Origin: Actinomycetes bacterium
GTDB taxonomy: Bacteria; Actinomycetota; Actinomycetes; Actinomycetales; Microbacteriaceae
Length of the DNA stretch: 64,000 nucleotides
Reading direction: 5' to 3'
NCBI GenBank assembly: GCA_029777095.1
Contig: JAKOTS010000013.1
Span: 22,482 to 86,481, forward strand
Below, piece by piece: positions 35,788 through 48,326 of this stretch (position 1 is its first letter; each line of letters opens with the position of its first letter). The position numbers were made by a program, and so were the translations under genes. Under the pieces are notes generated by a model. That model saw only the letters and a list, made by a program, of their open reading frames with translations, did not search any database and was not told the origin of the DNA.

Positions 35788-37017
35788 GTGACTCAGTACG
35801 TCTTCATCATCATCTTCACGGCATTCGTCACACTCGCCTTGAGCTGGGGTGTCTGGCAGCTGAGCCTCAAGTTCAAGCTGTACCCCGGCATCCGCGAGCG
35901 CGATGTGCACAAGACGCCCACGCCGCGGCTGGGCGGCATCGCAATGTTTCTCGGCGTCGTCGCGGCGTTCGGCGTCTCGGCGGCAAACCCATTCTTTGAG
36001 ATCGTCTGGGCCGACTCGGGCCCGGTGCTCGCAATTCTCGGCGCGACGCTGATTATTGTCGTCGTCGGCGTTGTCGACGATCTCTGGGACCTCGACTGGA
36101 CGATCAAGCTCGGCATGCAGTTTCTCGCAGCCGGCATCATCGCGCTTTTCGGGGTGCAGATCTTCTCCCTGCCAATCGGCGGGCTCACAATCGGGTCGTC
36201 GTGGGCGAGCATCACCCTGACGATTTTTGCGATCGTCCTCGTCATGAACGCCGTGAACTTCATCGACGGGCTCGATGGCCTCGTCGCGGGCGTCTGCCTG
36301 ATCGCCAACGGCGTCTTCTTTGTCTACTCATACCTCCTCGTGCGTGAGACGGGCTCCAGTACCTTCTTCAACCTCGCGTCCCTCCTCGCGGCTGTGCTGA
36401 TCGGAGTGTGCCTCGGATTCCTCCCGATGAACTGGAACCCCGCAAAGCTCTTCATGGGCGACGCCGGTGCACTCATGCTCGGTCTCCTGATGGCAACGTC
36501 TGCCATCGCGGTCACTGGCCAGCTCGACCCGGCGATCCTTGATCCCGATGTGCTCGGGCGCTCACAGCTGCTCGGCGCGTTCATCCCGATCCTTTTGCCG
36601 GTCGCGGTGGTGCTGCTCCCGCTGCTCGACTTTGGACTTGCGGTCCTGCGCCGCATGGCCGCCGGAAAGTCGCCGTTCTCGCCCGACCGCAAACATCTTC
36701 ATCACCGCATGCTTGACCTCGGACACTCAAGCCGCAGCGCCGTGCTGATCTTCTACGCGTGGACGGCCATCGTCGCCTTCGCCGTCCTCCTCATGTTTAT
36801 GCCCGCACCCGAGTGGCTGGCCTGGGTGCGCCCGAGCTACCTCATCGGCATCGTCTATGGCGTGATCGGCATCGCCGCGTGCTTGGTACTCACGGTGACG
36901 CCGCCAACAAGATCAAGACCTGTGGATGCCGCAGCCCCCGCCAGCAGCGATGAAGAAGCTGCGGCATCCGAACCACCCACACTGCCCAGCACCGCCCCCG
37001 CCAAGGAGTCCTCATGA
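35788..37017 (+). CDS. Polyprenyl-phosphate GlcNAc-1-phosphate transferase family (WecA/TagO/MraY)
   Basis: This 409-residue protein has about 11 transmembrane helices. It has the characteristic loops: KTPTPRLGGIAMF after the first helix, VVDDLWDLDW, NFIDGLDGLVAG, FMGDAGALMLG, and the HIH-type loop KHLHHRMLDLGHSSR. Enzymes of this family link a sugar-phosphate to undecaprenyl phosphate to begin wall polysaccharide synthesis; the subtype is WecA/TagO-like because of the HHR loop. The GTG at 35788 has GGGGG upstream. Its stop overlaps the next start by 4 bp. Confidence 0.92.
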   Translation: MTQYVFIIIFTAFVTLALSWGVWQLSLKFKLYPGIRERDVHKTPTPRLGGIAMFLGVVAAFGVSAANPFFEIVWADSGPVLAILGATLIIVVVGVVDDLWDLDWTIKLGMQFLAAGIIALFGVQIFSLPIGGLTIGSSWASITLTIFAIVLVMNAVNFIDGLDGLVAGVCLIANGVFFVYSYLLVRETGSSTFFNLASLLAAVLIGVCLGFLPMNWNPAKLFMGDAGALMLGLLMATSAIAVTGQLDPAILDPDVLGRSQLLGAFIPILLPVAVVLLPLLDFGLAVLRRMAAGKSPFSPDRKHLHHRMLDLGHSSRSAVLIFYAWTAIVAFAVLLMFMPAPEWLAWVRPSYLIGIVYGVIGIAACLVLTVTPPTRSRPVDAAAPASSDEEAAASEPPTLPSTAPAKESS

Positions 37018-37553
37018 CGACCGGTTCATCGAACCCACAGCCCCGCCAGAGCCCAGTTGAGGTGTCGAGCAGCCCGATCCTTCGTGCAGTACTCAAGTGG
37101 GGCGGCATCGTCATGGGTGCACTCGCCGTGCTTGGTGCGGTGATCGGATACCTCGTCGACGGCCCGAACGGACTGTGGAGCGCACTCGTGGGCATTGTGC
37201 TTGGGGGAGTGTTCCTTGGCATCACCGCCGGCAGCATCCTGATTGCCAACCGCTGGTTCGGCACCGACCTCTATGTGCCCATCTTCTTCGCCATCGTGCT
37301 GGGTGGATGGATCATCAAGTTCGTCATCTTCCTCGTGGTGATCCTCGTCTTGAAGGAACAGCCATGGGTGAATCCGGTCATCATGTTCCTGGCCATCGTG
37401 TTCGGTGTGCTGGGCTCTCTCGTGGTCGATGCGCTCGTCTTGTTGCGCATGCGTTTGCCATATGTCAGCGATGTGAAGCTTCCTGGCGACGATGATGACG
37501 AAGAAGAAATCGCAGATGAAGAGGCCGAATCTTCAAAGCGGAATGACACATAA
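37014..37553 (+). CDS. Membrane protein in the AtpI position, hypothetical
   Basis: This 179-residue protein has four transmembrane helices between about 28 and 145 and a very acidic C-terminus (DDDDEEEIADEEAES). Its place, between the WecA-type gene and atpB, matches the small membrane protein found before the ATP synthase operon of actinobacteria; a chaperone-like role similar to AtpI is possible but not shown by sequence. The ATG overlaps the upstream stop by 4 bp. Confidence 0.75.
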   Translation: MTTGSSNPQPRQSPVEVSSSPILRAVLKWGGIVMGALAVLGAVIGYLVDGPNGLWSALVGIVLGGVFLGITAGSILIANRWFGTDLYVPIFFAIVLGGWIIKFVIFLVVILVLKEQPWVNPVIMFLAIVFGVLGSLVVDALVLLRMRLPYVSDVKLPGDDDDEEEIADEEAESSKRNDT

Positions 37554-37668
37554 GCCCCGAGTGGTTCATCTGACTCCCAGAACCTTGGTAGTGTGGACGA
37601 CGTCCCCCGAAGCAGTGCACAGTGTGCCGGTTTCGGGCTGATATCACCCATCCATCGTCGCCCCGATC

Positions 37669-38508
37669 TTGATCGGTGCCCCGAAGCTGGAGACAGCACT
37701 GTTTACTCAAGCCGTGAACCTGATCGCCAACGCCGCGACGGATGACCCCACATTCCACGGACCGTCTATTGACGAGTTCTTCCCCGGAGCGGTCTTCCAA
37801 ATCGGTGACTTGGTCATCAACCGCATCCACATCATCCAATTCATCGCCACACTGGCGATCGTCCTGATCTTCTGGCTGGGCACTCGACGAATGAAAGTCG
37901 TGCCTGGTCGTTTCCAGGGGCTCGTCGAGATGGGACTCGATTTCGTTCGAGTCAATGTCGCCGAAGATCTGCTTGGCAAGAAAGACGGCAAGCGGTTCCT
38001 TCCGCTGCTGACAACCATCTTCTTCATGACCTTGTTCATGAACCTCACGGGCATCATCCCGTTCATGAACATTGCTGGTACAGCGATCATCGCCGTGCCG
38101 CTGTTGCTCGCGGTGATCTCGTACGTGACGTTCATCTACGCAGGTTTCAAGAAGAGCCCGAAGAACTTCATGAAGAACTCGCTGTTCCCGGCGGGCGTGC
38201 CGTGGCCGATCTACATCATCGTCACGCCGATCGAGTTCATCTCGACCTTCATTATTCGCCCGGTGACGCTGACGCTCCGACTCCTCATGAACATGATGGT
38301 CGGCCACCTGCTACTGGTGCTCTTCTTCGCCGCAACGCAGTTCTTCGTCTTCGGCCTCGGTGGCTGGTGGTCGGCGCTCGGCGTCGGAACGCTTGCCTTC
38401 GGTTTCGCTTTTACACTGTTCGAAATCCTGGTTGCAGTTCTCCAGGCCTATGTTTTCGCACTCCTCACCGCGGTCTACATTCAGCTCGCGGTCGCTGAAG
38501 AGCACTAA
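37669..38508 (+). CDS. atpB: ATP synthase F0 subunit a
   Basis: This 279-residue proton-channel subunit has five to six transmembrane helices, the essential Arg region (RPVTLTLRLLMNMMVGH) and the C-terminal helix FEILVAVLQAYVFALLTAVYIQLAVAEEH. The start is uncertain: TTG 37669 is the first usable codon after the upstream stop but lacks a ribosome-binding site. CTG 37699 has GGAG six bases before it, and GTG 37714 is another option. It begins the operon in the order a-c-b-delta-alpha-gamma-beta-epsilon. Confidence 0.93.
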   Translation: MIGAPKLETALFTQAVNLIANAATDDPTFHGPSIDEFFPGAVFQIGDLVINRIHIIQFIATLAIVLIFWLGTRRMKVVPGRFQGLVEMGLDFVRVNVAEDLLGKKDGKRFLPLLTTIFFMTLFMNLTGIIPFMNIAGTAIIAVPLLLAVISYVTFIYAGFKKSPKNFMKNSLFPAGVPWPIYIIVTPIEFISTFIIRPVTLTLRLLMNMMVGHLLLVLFFAATQFFVFGLGGWWSALGVGTLAFGFAFTLFEILVAVLQAYVFALLTAVYIQLAVAEEH

Positions 38509-38796
<288 letters not shown>

Positions 38797-38826
38797 CCGC
38801 CGCTTCCCAACACGTTAGGAGACAGG

Positions 38827-39381
38827 ATGCTCAGCGCTCTTGTCACGTTCGCAGCCGCGGAGGGTGAAGCTCGGAACCCACTCATCCCAGAGTGGTACGA
38901 CATCATCTGGTCGGCGGTCTGCTTCGTCATCATCCTCGTTGTGTTCTGGAAGGTGGCGCTGCCCGCAATGCAGAAGCTCCTCGATGAGCGCTCGAAGGCG
39001 ATTGAGGGCAACATTGCCAAGGCCGACGAGGCGCAGAAGCGCGCCGAAGCTGCGCTCGAGGAATACACTGCGCAGCTCGCCGAGGCGCGCAAGGAAGCCG
39101 GAACGATCCGCGAGGCCGCCCGTGAGGACGGCAAGAAGATCGTTGCAGAGGCGAAGGAGTCCGCGACCAGCGAGGCTTCCCGCATCACGGCGACCGCGCA
39201 CACGCAGATTGAAGCAGAGCGCCAGTCGGCCTTTGTCTCGCTGCGTGGCGAGGTGGGCACGCTTGCGCTCGATCTCGCGGGTGGTGTCATCGGCGAATCA
39301 CTCGCAGACGACGCAAAGGCCGCCAGTGTTGTCGACCGCTTCCTTGCAGAACTTGAGGCATCGGAGAAGGCAGCCAAGTAA
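38827..39381 (+). CDS. atpF: ATP synthase F0 subunit b
   Basis: This 184-residue stator subunit has one N-terminal transmembrane helix (about 26-46, YDIIWSAVCFVIILVVFWKVALP), then a long charged coiled coil rich in Ala/Glu/Lys. Its stop shares the TAATG junction with atpH. Confidence 0.96.
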   Translation: MLSALVTFAAAEGEARNPLIPEWYDIIWSAVCFVIILVVFWKVALPAMQKLLDERSKAIEGNIAKADEAQKRAEAALEEYTAQLAEARKEAGTIREAAREDGKKIVAEAKESATSEASRITATAHTQIEAERQSAFVSLRGEVGTLALDLAGGVIGESLADDAKAASVVDRFLAELEASEKAAK

Positions 39382-40181
39382 TGGGTAGCGCAACTACGCA
39401 GGCTCTCGCGGCCAGTACTCAGGCACTGGCCGCGGTAACCGCATCTGTCGACATCGATACCGCGCGCGAGCTTTTCGCCGCGGGCGATGCGATCGGCAAT
39501 TCGCGTCAGTTGGCAGCTGTGCTGGCCGACCCGGCGGTGGAGGCTTCAGCGAAGTCGAAGCTCGTCGGTTCGGCATTTGGCACCTCTGTCAGCGCAACCA
39601 CGCTCGGGCTGCTCACCACGGTGGCAGCACAGCGCTGGTCGAGCCCCAGCGATCTGCTCGCAGGGATCGAAGAGCTCGGATTGCGCGCGGCAAGTTTGTC
39701 ATCGCTTCGCAGCGGCGCAGACGTCGAAGGCGAGTTGTTCCAGTTCGCCCGCACCGTCACTGACAACCCGGAGCTCGAGCTCACGCTCGGCGCCCGGATT
39801 GGCAGCAATGCGGCGAAGGGCAAACTGATCGACACCCTGCTCGGTGGGCGCGCAAGCGTAGAGACGACTCTGATCATCTCTTCGCTCGTTCAGCAGCCGC
39901 GCGGTCGTCGCGTGCACCAGCTCCTCGCTGATGCGTCGCGCATCGTCGCAGATCAGCGCGGTCAGATTGTGGCCATGATCACAACTGCCGCACCGATTTC
40001 GGCCGCACAACAGGAGCGCTTGATCGCACTCCTGTCCGCACGATACGGACGGCCCGTCGCGGTCAACACCGTGATCGACCCCGCCGTCGTCGGGGGACTG
40101 CGTGTGCAGATCGGCGACGACGTTATCGACGCGAGTGTTGCGTCGCGACTCAATGACCTCCGCCTGCGACTCGCTGGCTAA
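39381..40181 (+). CDS. atpH: ATP synthase F1 subunit delta
   Basis: This 266-residue stator cap protein has an all-helical N-terminal domain and the C-terminal signature VNTVIDPAVVGGLRVQIGDDVIDASVASRLNDLRLRL. The length is typical of actinobacterial delta. The start overlaps the atpF stop. Confidence 0.95.
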   Translation: MGSATTQALAASTQALAAVTASVDIDTARELFAAGDAIGNSRQLAAVLADPAVEASAKSKLVGSAFGTSVSATTLGLLTTVAAQRWSSPSDLLAGIEELGLRAASLSSLRSGADVEGELFQFARTVTDNPELELTLGARIGSNAAKGKLIDTLLGGRASVETTLIISSLVQQPRGRRVHQLLADASRIVADQRGQIVAMITTAAPISAAQQERLIALLSARYGRPVAVNTVIDPAVVGGLRVQIGDDVIDASVASRLNDLRLRLAG

Positions 40182-40247
40182 CAAGATGCACGCCCCATGG
40201 GGCGCAAAGCGCAGAACCCGAGTGGTTCTTCAATCAGAAGGAAGATG

Positions 40248-41885
40248 ATGGCAGAACTATCGATCAGCCCCGATGCGATTCGGGATGCGCTGAAAGACTT
40301 TGTCGCGGCCTACGAGCCCGCGGCGGCCACAGCCACCGAGGTCGGCACCGTTGTGGACGCTGCCGACGGCATCGCTCACGTCGAGGGACTGCCCGGTGTC
40401 ATGGCCAATGAGCTCGTGACCTTCGCCGACGGAACTCTGGGCCTCGCCCTGAACCTCGACGAGCACGAGATCGGTGTCGTCGTCCTCGGCGACTTCGCTG
40501 GCGTTGAAGCTGGTGGCGAGGTGACCCGCACCGGTGAGGTGCTCTCGGTGCCCGTCGGTGACGGCTACCTCGGCCGCGTTGTCGACCCGCTCGGCAACCC
40601 GATCGATGGCCTCGGCGCCATCGCAAGCGAAGGCCGTCGCGCACTCGAGCTGCAGGCACCCGGTGTCATGCAGCGTAAGAGCGTGCACGAGCCGCTGCAG
40701 ACCGGTGTCAAGGCAATCGACGCGATGATCCCCGTCGGCCGTGGCCAGCGTCAGCTGATCATTGGTGACCGCCAGACCGGTAAGACCGCTCTTGCGATCG
40801 ACACGATCATCAACCAGCGTGCAAACTGGGAGTCGGGCGACGTCAACAAGCAGGTGCGTTGCATCTACGTTGCGATCGGCCAGAAGGGCTCGACCATCGC
40901 CTCGGTGCGTGGCGCGCTCGAAGACGCCGGCGCAATGGAATACACGACGATCGTGGCATCGCCCGCGTCGGACGCCGCTGGCTTCAAATACCTCGCTCCC
41001 TACACCGGTTCGGCCATCGGCCAGCACTGGATGTACGGCGGCAAGCACGTCCTCATCATCTTCGATGACCTGTCGAAGCAGGCAGAGGCATACCGAGCGG
41101 TATCGCTCCTCCTGCGTCGTCCGCCGGGCCGCGAGGCATACCCCGGTGACGTCTTCTACCTGCACTCCCGTCTGCTCGAGCGTTGCGCAAAGCTCTCGGA
41201 CGAGCTCGGCGCGGGTTCGATGACCGGTCTGCCGATCATCGAGACCAAGGCAAACGACGTCTCGGCATACATTCCGACCAACGTGATCTCGATCACCGAC
41301 GGCCAGATCTTCCTCCAGTCCGACCTCTTCAACGCCAACCAGCGTCCGGCGGTCGACGTGGGTATCTCGGTTTCGCGTGTTGGTGGCGACGCTCAGGTCA
41401 AGTCGATCAAGAAGGTTTCGGGAACGCTGAAGCTTGAGCTGGCCCAGTACCGCGCTCTCGAGGCGTTCGCGATGTTCGCGAGCGACTTGGATGCCGCGAG
41501 CCGTCGTCAGCTTGAGCGCGGTGCGCGTCTGACCGAGCTGCTCAAGCAGCCGCAGTACTCGCCCTTCCCGGTGGAGGAGCAGGTCGTCTCGATCTGGGCT
41601 GGCACCAAGGGCAAGCTCGACAAGCTCCCCGTCGCTGACGTGCTGCGTTTCGAGCGTGAACTGCTGGACTACCTCGGTCGCAACACCGAGATCCTCACCA
41701 CGCTGCGCGACACGAACGTCCTTGATGACGCCACTGAGGCTGCGCTTGACGCCGCCGTTGACGCTTTCGCGCTTGAGTTCCAGACGGGCGAGGGCGCATC
41801 GCTCGGCGAGCCCGGTAGCGAAGAGTTCGACGCGATGGCTGCCGGTGACGTCAACCAGGAGAAGATCGTCAAGGGTCGCCGCTAA
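40248..41885 (+). CDS. atpA: ATP synthase F1 subunit alpha
   Basis: This 545-residue non-catalytic nucleotide-binding subunit contains the P-loop [25 protein letters not shown], the [11 protein letters not shown]alker B region and the [21 protein letters not shown] motif. Tandem ATGs occur at 40245 and 40248; the second is preferred for the AGAAGGAAG ribosome-binding site spacing. Confidence 0.98.
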   Translation: MAELSISPDAIRDALKDFVAAYEPAAATATEVGTVVDAADGIAHVEGLPGVMANELVTFADGTLGLALNLDEHEIGVVVLGDFAGVEAGGEVTRTGEVLSVPVGDGYLGRVVDPLGNPIDGLGAIASEGRRALELQAPGVMQRKSVHEPLQTGVKAIDAMIPVGRGQRQLIIGDRQTGKTALAIDTIINQRANWESGDVNKQVRCIYVAIGQKGSTIASVRGALEDAGAMEYTTIVASPASDAAGFKYLAPYTGSAIGQHWMYGGKHVLIIFDDLSKQAEAYRAVSLLLRRPPGREAYPGDVFYLHSRLLERCAKLSDELGAGSMTGLPIIETKANDVSAYIPTNVISITDGQIFLQSDLFNANQRPAVDVGISVSRVGGDAQVKSIKKVSGTLKLELAQYRALEAFAMFASDLDAASRRQLERGARLTELLKQPQYSPFPVEEQVVSIWAGTKGKLDKLPVADVLRFERELLDYLGRNTEILTTLRDTNVLDDATEAALDAAVDAFALEFQTGEGASLGEPGSEEFDAMAAGDVNQEKIVKGRR

Positions 41886-41888
41886 GTC

Positions 41889-44296
<2,408 letters not shown>

Positions 44297-44298
44297 TC

Positions 44299-44559
44299 AT
44301 GGCCCTCAACGTGAGTCTGGTTTCGGCCGAGCGCGCCGTCTGGAACGGCGAAGCCACCCTGGTGGTCGCCAAGACGGTCGAAGGCGAGATCGGCATCATG
44401 GCCGGTCACGAGCCTGTGCTCGCGATCCTCGCCGAGGGAAACGTGCGCATCACGCTCGCGGACGGCAGCAAGGTCCTCGCGAGTGCGAAAGACGGTTTTC
44501 TCTCGATGGAGGGCGATGATCTCACGATCGTGGCCGGAAATGCTGCGCTGATTTCGTAG
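44299..44559 (+). CDS. atpC: ATP synthase F1 subunit epsilon
   Basis: This 86-residue subunit is the short actinobacterial form, comprising the N-terminal beta-sandwich (LNVSLVSAERAVWNGEATLVV, GEIGIMAGHEPVLAIL) and lacking the C-terminal helical hairpin. The start is 2 bp after the atpD stop. A hairpin terminator closes the operon. Confidence 0.96.
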   Translation: MALNVSLVSAERAVWNGEATLVVAKTVEGEIGIMAGHEPVLAILAEGNVRITLADGSKVLASAKDGFLSMEGDDLTIVAGNAALIS

Positions 44560-44577
44560 CAACTCCCATTCGTATCG

Positions 44578-44620
44578 CAAAGCGCGTCGCCTCTTTTGGG
44601 CGGCGCGCTTTGCTGTTCTT
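44578..44620 (+). terminator. Terminator of the atp operon
   Basis: A 14-bp stem with one G-U pair, CAAAGCGCGTCGCC (44578-44591) against GGCGGCGCGCTTTG (44599-44612), is followed by CTGTTCTT. It starts 18 bp after the atpC stop. Confidence 0.85.
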
Positions 44621-44630
44621 CAGGAGCTTC

Positions 44631-45389
44631 ATGCTGATTCTGCTTCCCCCCTCCGAAACGAAGCGTCCCGGAGGCACGCGCGGCCCCGTCGACCTAGCCT
44701 CGCTCTCGTTGCCTGGCCTGTTGCCAGAGCGTGAACGCATGACCGGCGCGCTGATTGATTTGGCGCGGGATGCCGCAGCCTCCGCACGCGTGCTGAAGCT
44801 CGGGCCGAAGCAGCAGGACGATGCGACGGTCAACGCGCAGCTGCACACCGGCCCGGTGATGCCGGCCGTCGACCGCTACACCGGCGTGCTGTTTGACGCG
44901 CTCGATGCTTCGTCGCTGGATGCCGCGGCTCGCACGTGGCTCGGGCGCAACGTACTGGTACACAGCGCCGCATTCGGCCCGGTAGGGGCGATGGATCGGA
45001 TCCCCGCGTACCGCCTCGGTGCGGGACTCGCCGTGCCCGGGGTCGTACCCGGTCGCCAGCTGTGGGCCGATGCGGTGACGGCGCAGCTCGCGGCTGAGCG
45101 CACGGGATTCGTGCTCGACTTGCGTTCGGAATCGTACGTTGGGCTCGGTCCGGTGCCGGCCGAGTTGGCCTCTGCCTACGTGCGCGTGACGAGCGAGGCA
45201 GCTGATGGTGTTGTGCGCGCGCTCAACCACTTCAACAAGCAAGCGAAGGGCCATCTGGTCCGTGCCCTCGCCGTATCCCGCCCGCGTGTGGGCTCTCGTG
45301 CCGCGCTGCTGCGTTGGGCGCAGACGCAGGGAATCGCGATGGTTGATCGCGCCGATTCCGGCGAGATCGAGCTTCGCGTCGCAAGCTGA
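44631..45389 (+). CDS. YaaA/DUF328 peroxide-stress family protein
   Basis: This 252-residue protein has the N-terminal family motif [15 protein letters not shown]. Later motifs are [34 protein letters not shown] and [16 protein letters not shown]. coli YaaA binds DNA and limits hydroxyl-radical damage by lowering free iron; the same role is only inferred here. The ATG at 44631 has CAGGAGC upstream, just inside the tail of the atp terminator. Confidence 0.9.
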   Translation: MLILLPPSETKRPGGTRGPVDLASLSLPGLLPERERMTGALIDLARDAAASARVLKLGPKQQDDATVNAQLHTGPVMPAVDRYTGVLFDALDASSLDAAARTWLGRNVLVHSAAFGPVGAMDRIPAYRLGAGLAVPGVVPGRQLWADAVTAQLAAERTGFVLDLRSESYVGLGPVPAELASAYVRVTSEAADGVVRALNHFNKQAKGHLVRALAVSRPRVGSRAALLRWAQTQGIAMVDRADSGEIELRVAS

Positions 45390-45493
45390 AACCGCCTAGT
45401 GTGCGTTTCGTCGTCTCGCTAGCATGTGTTTCATGCGACGCTGAACTGCGGCCGCTCCCTGGCCGGCTTGGCCCCGAGGGATGGAGACCATTT

Positions 45494-46282
45494 ATGTATT
45501 ACGACTCAGGAGCGCTCGTCGCGCTCGCTGGATTGATCTTGTTCTTGGTAGTACTCGCGCTAGCGTCCTATGTTGTTTCATCGATCTTCCTGATGAAGCT
45601 CTTCGAGAAGGCGGGCGTGCAGGGCAAGTGGCGCGCATGGGTACCGATCTACAACATGATGGTGTTCGCCAAGCTCGGTGACCTCAACCCATGGTGGGTG
45701 CTCGTCCTCTGGGGCGGCAGTATTGTGCTGAGCTGGATCCCCGTCGTGGGAACGATCCTGGCCATTGCGGCCGGCATCTACGCGATCCTCGCGGCGTGGC
45801 GTATTGGGCTCAAGCTGCAAAAGGAAGCAGTCTGGATCGTCCTCTACGTGTTGCTGAGCATCGTGTGGCTCGGTATCGTCGCGTTCGACAGGTCGCGTTG
45901 GAACGTTGCGATCCCCGCGGCCCCGTGGAAGGACAGCATCCTCGCCGACAACACCGTGTGGGCCGGCATCCCGAGCCAGGTGCCAGCAGGCGGCTACCCC
46001 GCCAACCCCGTCATGCAGCAGCCTGGGTACCCGCAGGGGTACCCGCAGCAGCCTGGATATCCACAGCCTGGCTATCCGCAGCAGCCTGGCTATCCGCAGC
46101 AGCCTGGTGCGCAGCCCGGCTACCCGCAGCAGCCTGGCTTCCCGCCCGCTCCGGGCGCACCCCAGCCGCCGGTTGACGGCGGACAGCCTCCTGTGCCGCC
46201 CGCGCCGCCGGCGCCGCCGACACCCCCGACGCCGCCTGTGCCTCCGGCACCGCCGACACCTCCGGTGCCACCGCAGCAGTAG
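45494..46282 (+). CDS. DUF5684-like membrane protein with PQQPGYP-repeat tail
   Basis: This 262-residue protein has three to four hydrophobic segments. The first half contains [24 protein letters not shown], the pattern of small DUF5684-like membrane proteins. The second half (about 160-262) is tandem Gly-Tyr-Pro-Gln-Gln-Pro units followed by a Pro-only Pro/Ala/Thr tail, a flexible region outside the membrane or in the cytoplasm. The start is ATG 45494; the upstream open frame lacks conservation. Function unknown; the tail is encoded by DNA repeats (46020-46140). Confidence 0.7.
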   Translation: MYYDSGALVALAGLILFLVVLALASYVVSSIFLMKLFEKAGVQGKWRAWVPIYNMMVFAKLGDLNPWWVLVLWGGSIVLSWIPVVGTILAIAAGIYAILAAWRIGLKLQKEAVWIVLYVLLSIVWLGIVAFDRSRWNVAIPAAPWKDSILADNTVWAGIPSQVPAGGYPANPVMQQPGYPQGYPQQPGYPQPGYPQQPGYPQQPGAQPGYPQQPGFPPAPGAPQPPVDGGQPPVPPAPPAPPTPPTPPVPPAPPTPPVPPQQ

Positions 46283-46361
46283 CATCCAACGTTTGATACA
46301 TCCGAAGTGGGTGATGGGTCATAATCGGCCCGTCACCCACTTCGCTGTATAGCCTGATGAC

Positions 46362-47348
46362 GTGACTGATCTTTCTTTGCGCCGCGTTGGTAATTCCGGT
46401 CTTGTTGTCTCTGCAGTCGGCCTCGGCTGCAATAACTTCGGCAAGCGGGGAGCCGCGACCGAAGGCATCGAGGGCACTCGAGCGGTGATCGACGCCGCGA
46501 TTGACGCCGGGGTGACGCTGTTCGACACAGCCGACACCTACGGGTACGAGCCCGGCATGAGCGAGTCGCTCATGGGTGAGGCGCTTCGCGGCAAGCGCGA
46601 CCAGGTTGTGCTCGCGACCAAGTTCGGGCACTCCGGGCGAGACGTCGGTCTCGGCGGCTGGGGCGCGCGCGGGTCGCGCGCGTATGTGCGACGTGCGGTC
46701 GAGGCATCCCTCACTCGCTTGCAGACCGACTGGATCGATCTCTACCAGATCCACACGCCCGACCCGGGTACCCCGATTGGCGAAACGCTTGACGTGCTCG
46801 ACGACCTGATCCGCGAGGGGAAGGTGCGCTACATCGGCCACTCGAACTTTGCCGGCTGGCAGATCGCCGAGGCGGAGCTGGTGGCTCGTGAGCGACTGCT
46901 CGAACGATTTGTGTCGGCCCAGAACCACTACTCGCTTCTCGCGCGCGGGGCCGAGCGAGAGGTGCTCCCGGCGGCGCGGCACTTTGGCTTGGGCTTCCTG
47001 CCGTTCTTCCCGTTGCGCAGTGGTCTGCTCACTGGCAAGTACACGCGTGATGGCGGTCCCGAGGGAAGCCGCATTATGACTTCGCCGACCGGTGCCGACG
47101 TCTTGCGCAACGCGCCATGGGATGCACTCGACGCGTACCAGGCGTACTGCGACGCCAAGGGCATCACGATGCTGCAGGCGACATTCGGCTGGTTGCTTGC
47201 GCAGCCTGGCCTGTCGAGTGTGATCGCGGGTGCCACCTCGGCCGAGCAGGTGGCGGCAAACGTGGCGGCGGCGCAGTGGCGGCCGTCGGCCGACGAGGTT
47301 ACCGAGATTGGCGCGTTCTTCCCGCTTCAGGTCGATCCCGCGGCCTGA
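46362..47348 (+). CDS. Aldo/keto reductase
   Basis: This 328-residue (beta/alpha)8 NADPH-dependent reductase contains the active-site Asp/Tyr in DTADTYGYEPGMSE, Lys in VLATKFGH, and His in DLYQIHTPDPGTP; cofactor loops include GWLLAQPGLSSVIAGATSAEQV. It is of the general AKR type; substrate unknown. The GTG start is 66 bp after a hypothetical terminator-like region. Confidence 0.92.
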   Translation: MTDLSLRRVGNSGLVVSAVGLGCNNFGKRGAATEGIEGTRAVIDAAIDAGVTLFDTADTYGYEPGMSESLMGEALRGKRDQVVLATKFGHSGRDVGLGGWGARGSRAYVRRAVEASLTRLQTDWIDLYQIHTPDPGTPIGETLDVLDDLIREGKVRYIGHSNFAGWQIAEAELVARERLLERFVSAQNHYSLLARGAEREVLPAARHFGLGFLPFFPLRSGLLTGKYTRDGGPEGSRIMTSPTGADVLRNAPWDALDAYQAYCDAKGITMLQATFGWLLAQPGLSSVIAGATSAEQVAANVAAAQWRPSADEVTEIGAFFPLQVDPAA

Positions 47349-47431
47349 TCGACGGGCGGTCTGTTCAGCTAGGATGTGAGAACCCTGGTGGCGGGCCTTT
47401 TCCGTGCCATTTGACCGAAGAGGAAGAGCGC

Positions 47432-48259
47432 GTGGCAGAGACCATTTCGAGTTCTCAACCGCAGAGCGGGCGCCACACCGTCGCGCTTGCAAACGGTTCG
47501 CTTGAACTGACGTGGGCCTCGATCACCGACACCGGTCGGCGCCGCGAGACCAATCAAGATGCGGTGTTCGCGGGCTACCCGCTCTTCGTTGTCGCAGACG
47601 GCATGGGCGGGCACATCGGCGGCGAGATCGCGAGCGCGAGTGTCATCGCGCGGCTGGAGCCACTGGCATCCACTCGCCACGTCACGGGGCGGCTCATCGA
47701 GAAGGCGCTCGCACGGGCTGTCAAAGACATCATCGCGCACCCCGACACGACCGACGAGGGCACTGGTACGACGGTGACCGGCGTGTTTTTGGATACCTCG
47801 AAGTCGGAGCCGCACTGGGTCTCCCTGAACATTGGTGACTCGCGGGTCTACCTGCTGCGCGATCACCAGCTCGTGCAGATCACCGTCGATCACTCCGTGG
47901 TGCAAGAGCTCATTGCGAGTGGACGCCTCAGCCCTGAGGAAGCCGAGAACCACCCCTATGGCAACGTGATCACGCGTGCGGTTGGGCCGAGCGAGGGGGC
48001 ACGACCCGACTACGTGCGGCTCGACGTGCTCGACGGCGACCGCTTTGTGATCTGCTCGGACGGGCTCACAAAAGAGCTGACCGACTACGGAATCCAACAC
48101 TTTCTCGACGAGCATGCCGACCCCGCCGACGCGATCACAGCGATGCTCGACGCGGCACTCGAAAACGGCGGCCGCGACAACGTCACCATCTTGGTGCTCG
48201 ATGTTGCGCGCACGGACCGCGCCAACTCGCCCTCCACAGGCACCACCGCCACGCGCTAA
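47432..48259 (+). CDS. PP2C-family Ser/Thr protein phosphatase
   Basis: This 275-residue phosphatase of the PstP type contains the metal-ligand motifs RRETNQDAVF, VVADGMGGHIGGE and NIGDSRVYLLRD, VICSDGLTKELTD, and GGRDNVTILVLD. No transmembrane helix is present. It dephosphorylates Ser/Thr-kinase targets. The GTG at 47432 has GAGGAAGAG upstream. The FtsK/EccC-like gene follows after 67 bp, a common association in secretion-linked loci. The local kinase is not in the window. Confidence 0.93.
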   Translation: MAETISSSQPQSGRHTVALANGSLELTWASITDTGRRRETNQDAVFAGYPLFVVADGMGGHIGGEIASASVIARLEPLASTRHVTGRLIEKALARAVKDIIAHPDTTDEGTGTTVTGVFLDTSKSEPHWVSLNIGDSRVYLLRDHQLVQITVDHSVVQELIASGRLSPEEAENHPYGNVITRAVGPSEGARPDYVRLDVLDGDRFVICSDGLTKELTDYGIQHFLDEHADPADAITAMLDAALENGGRDNVTILVLDVARTDRANSPSTGTTATR

Positions 48260-48326
48260 CGCACGCATTCAGCGGGTATTTGTGCGGCCGGCACTTTTGG
48301 GTGCCGGCGCGGCATGTGATGGATGC

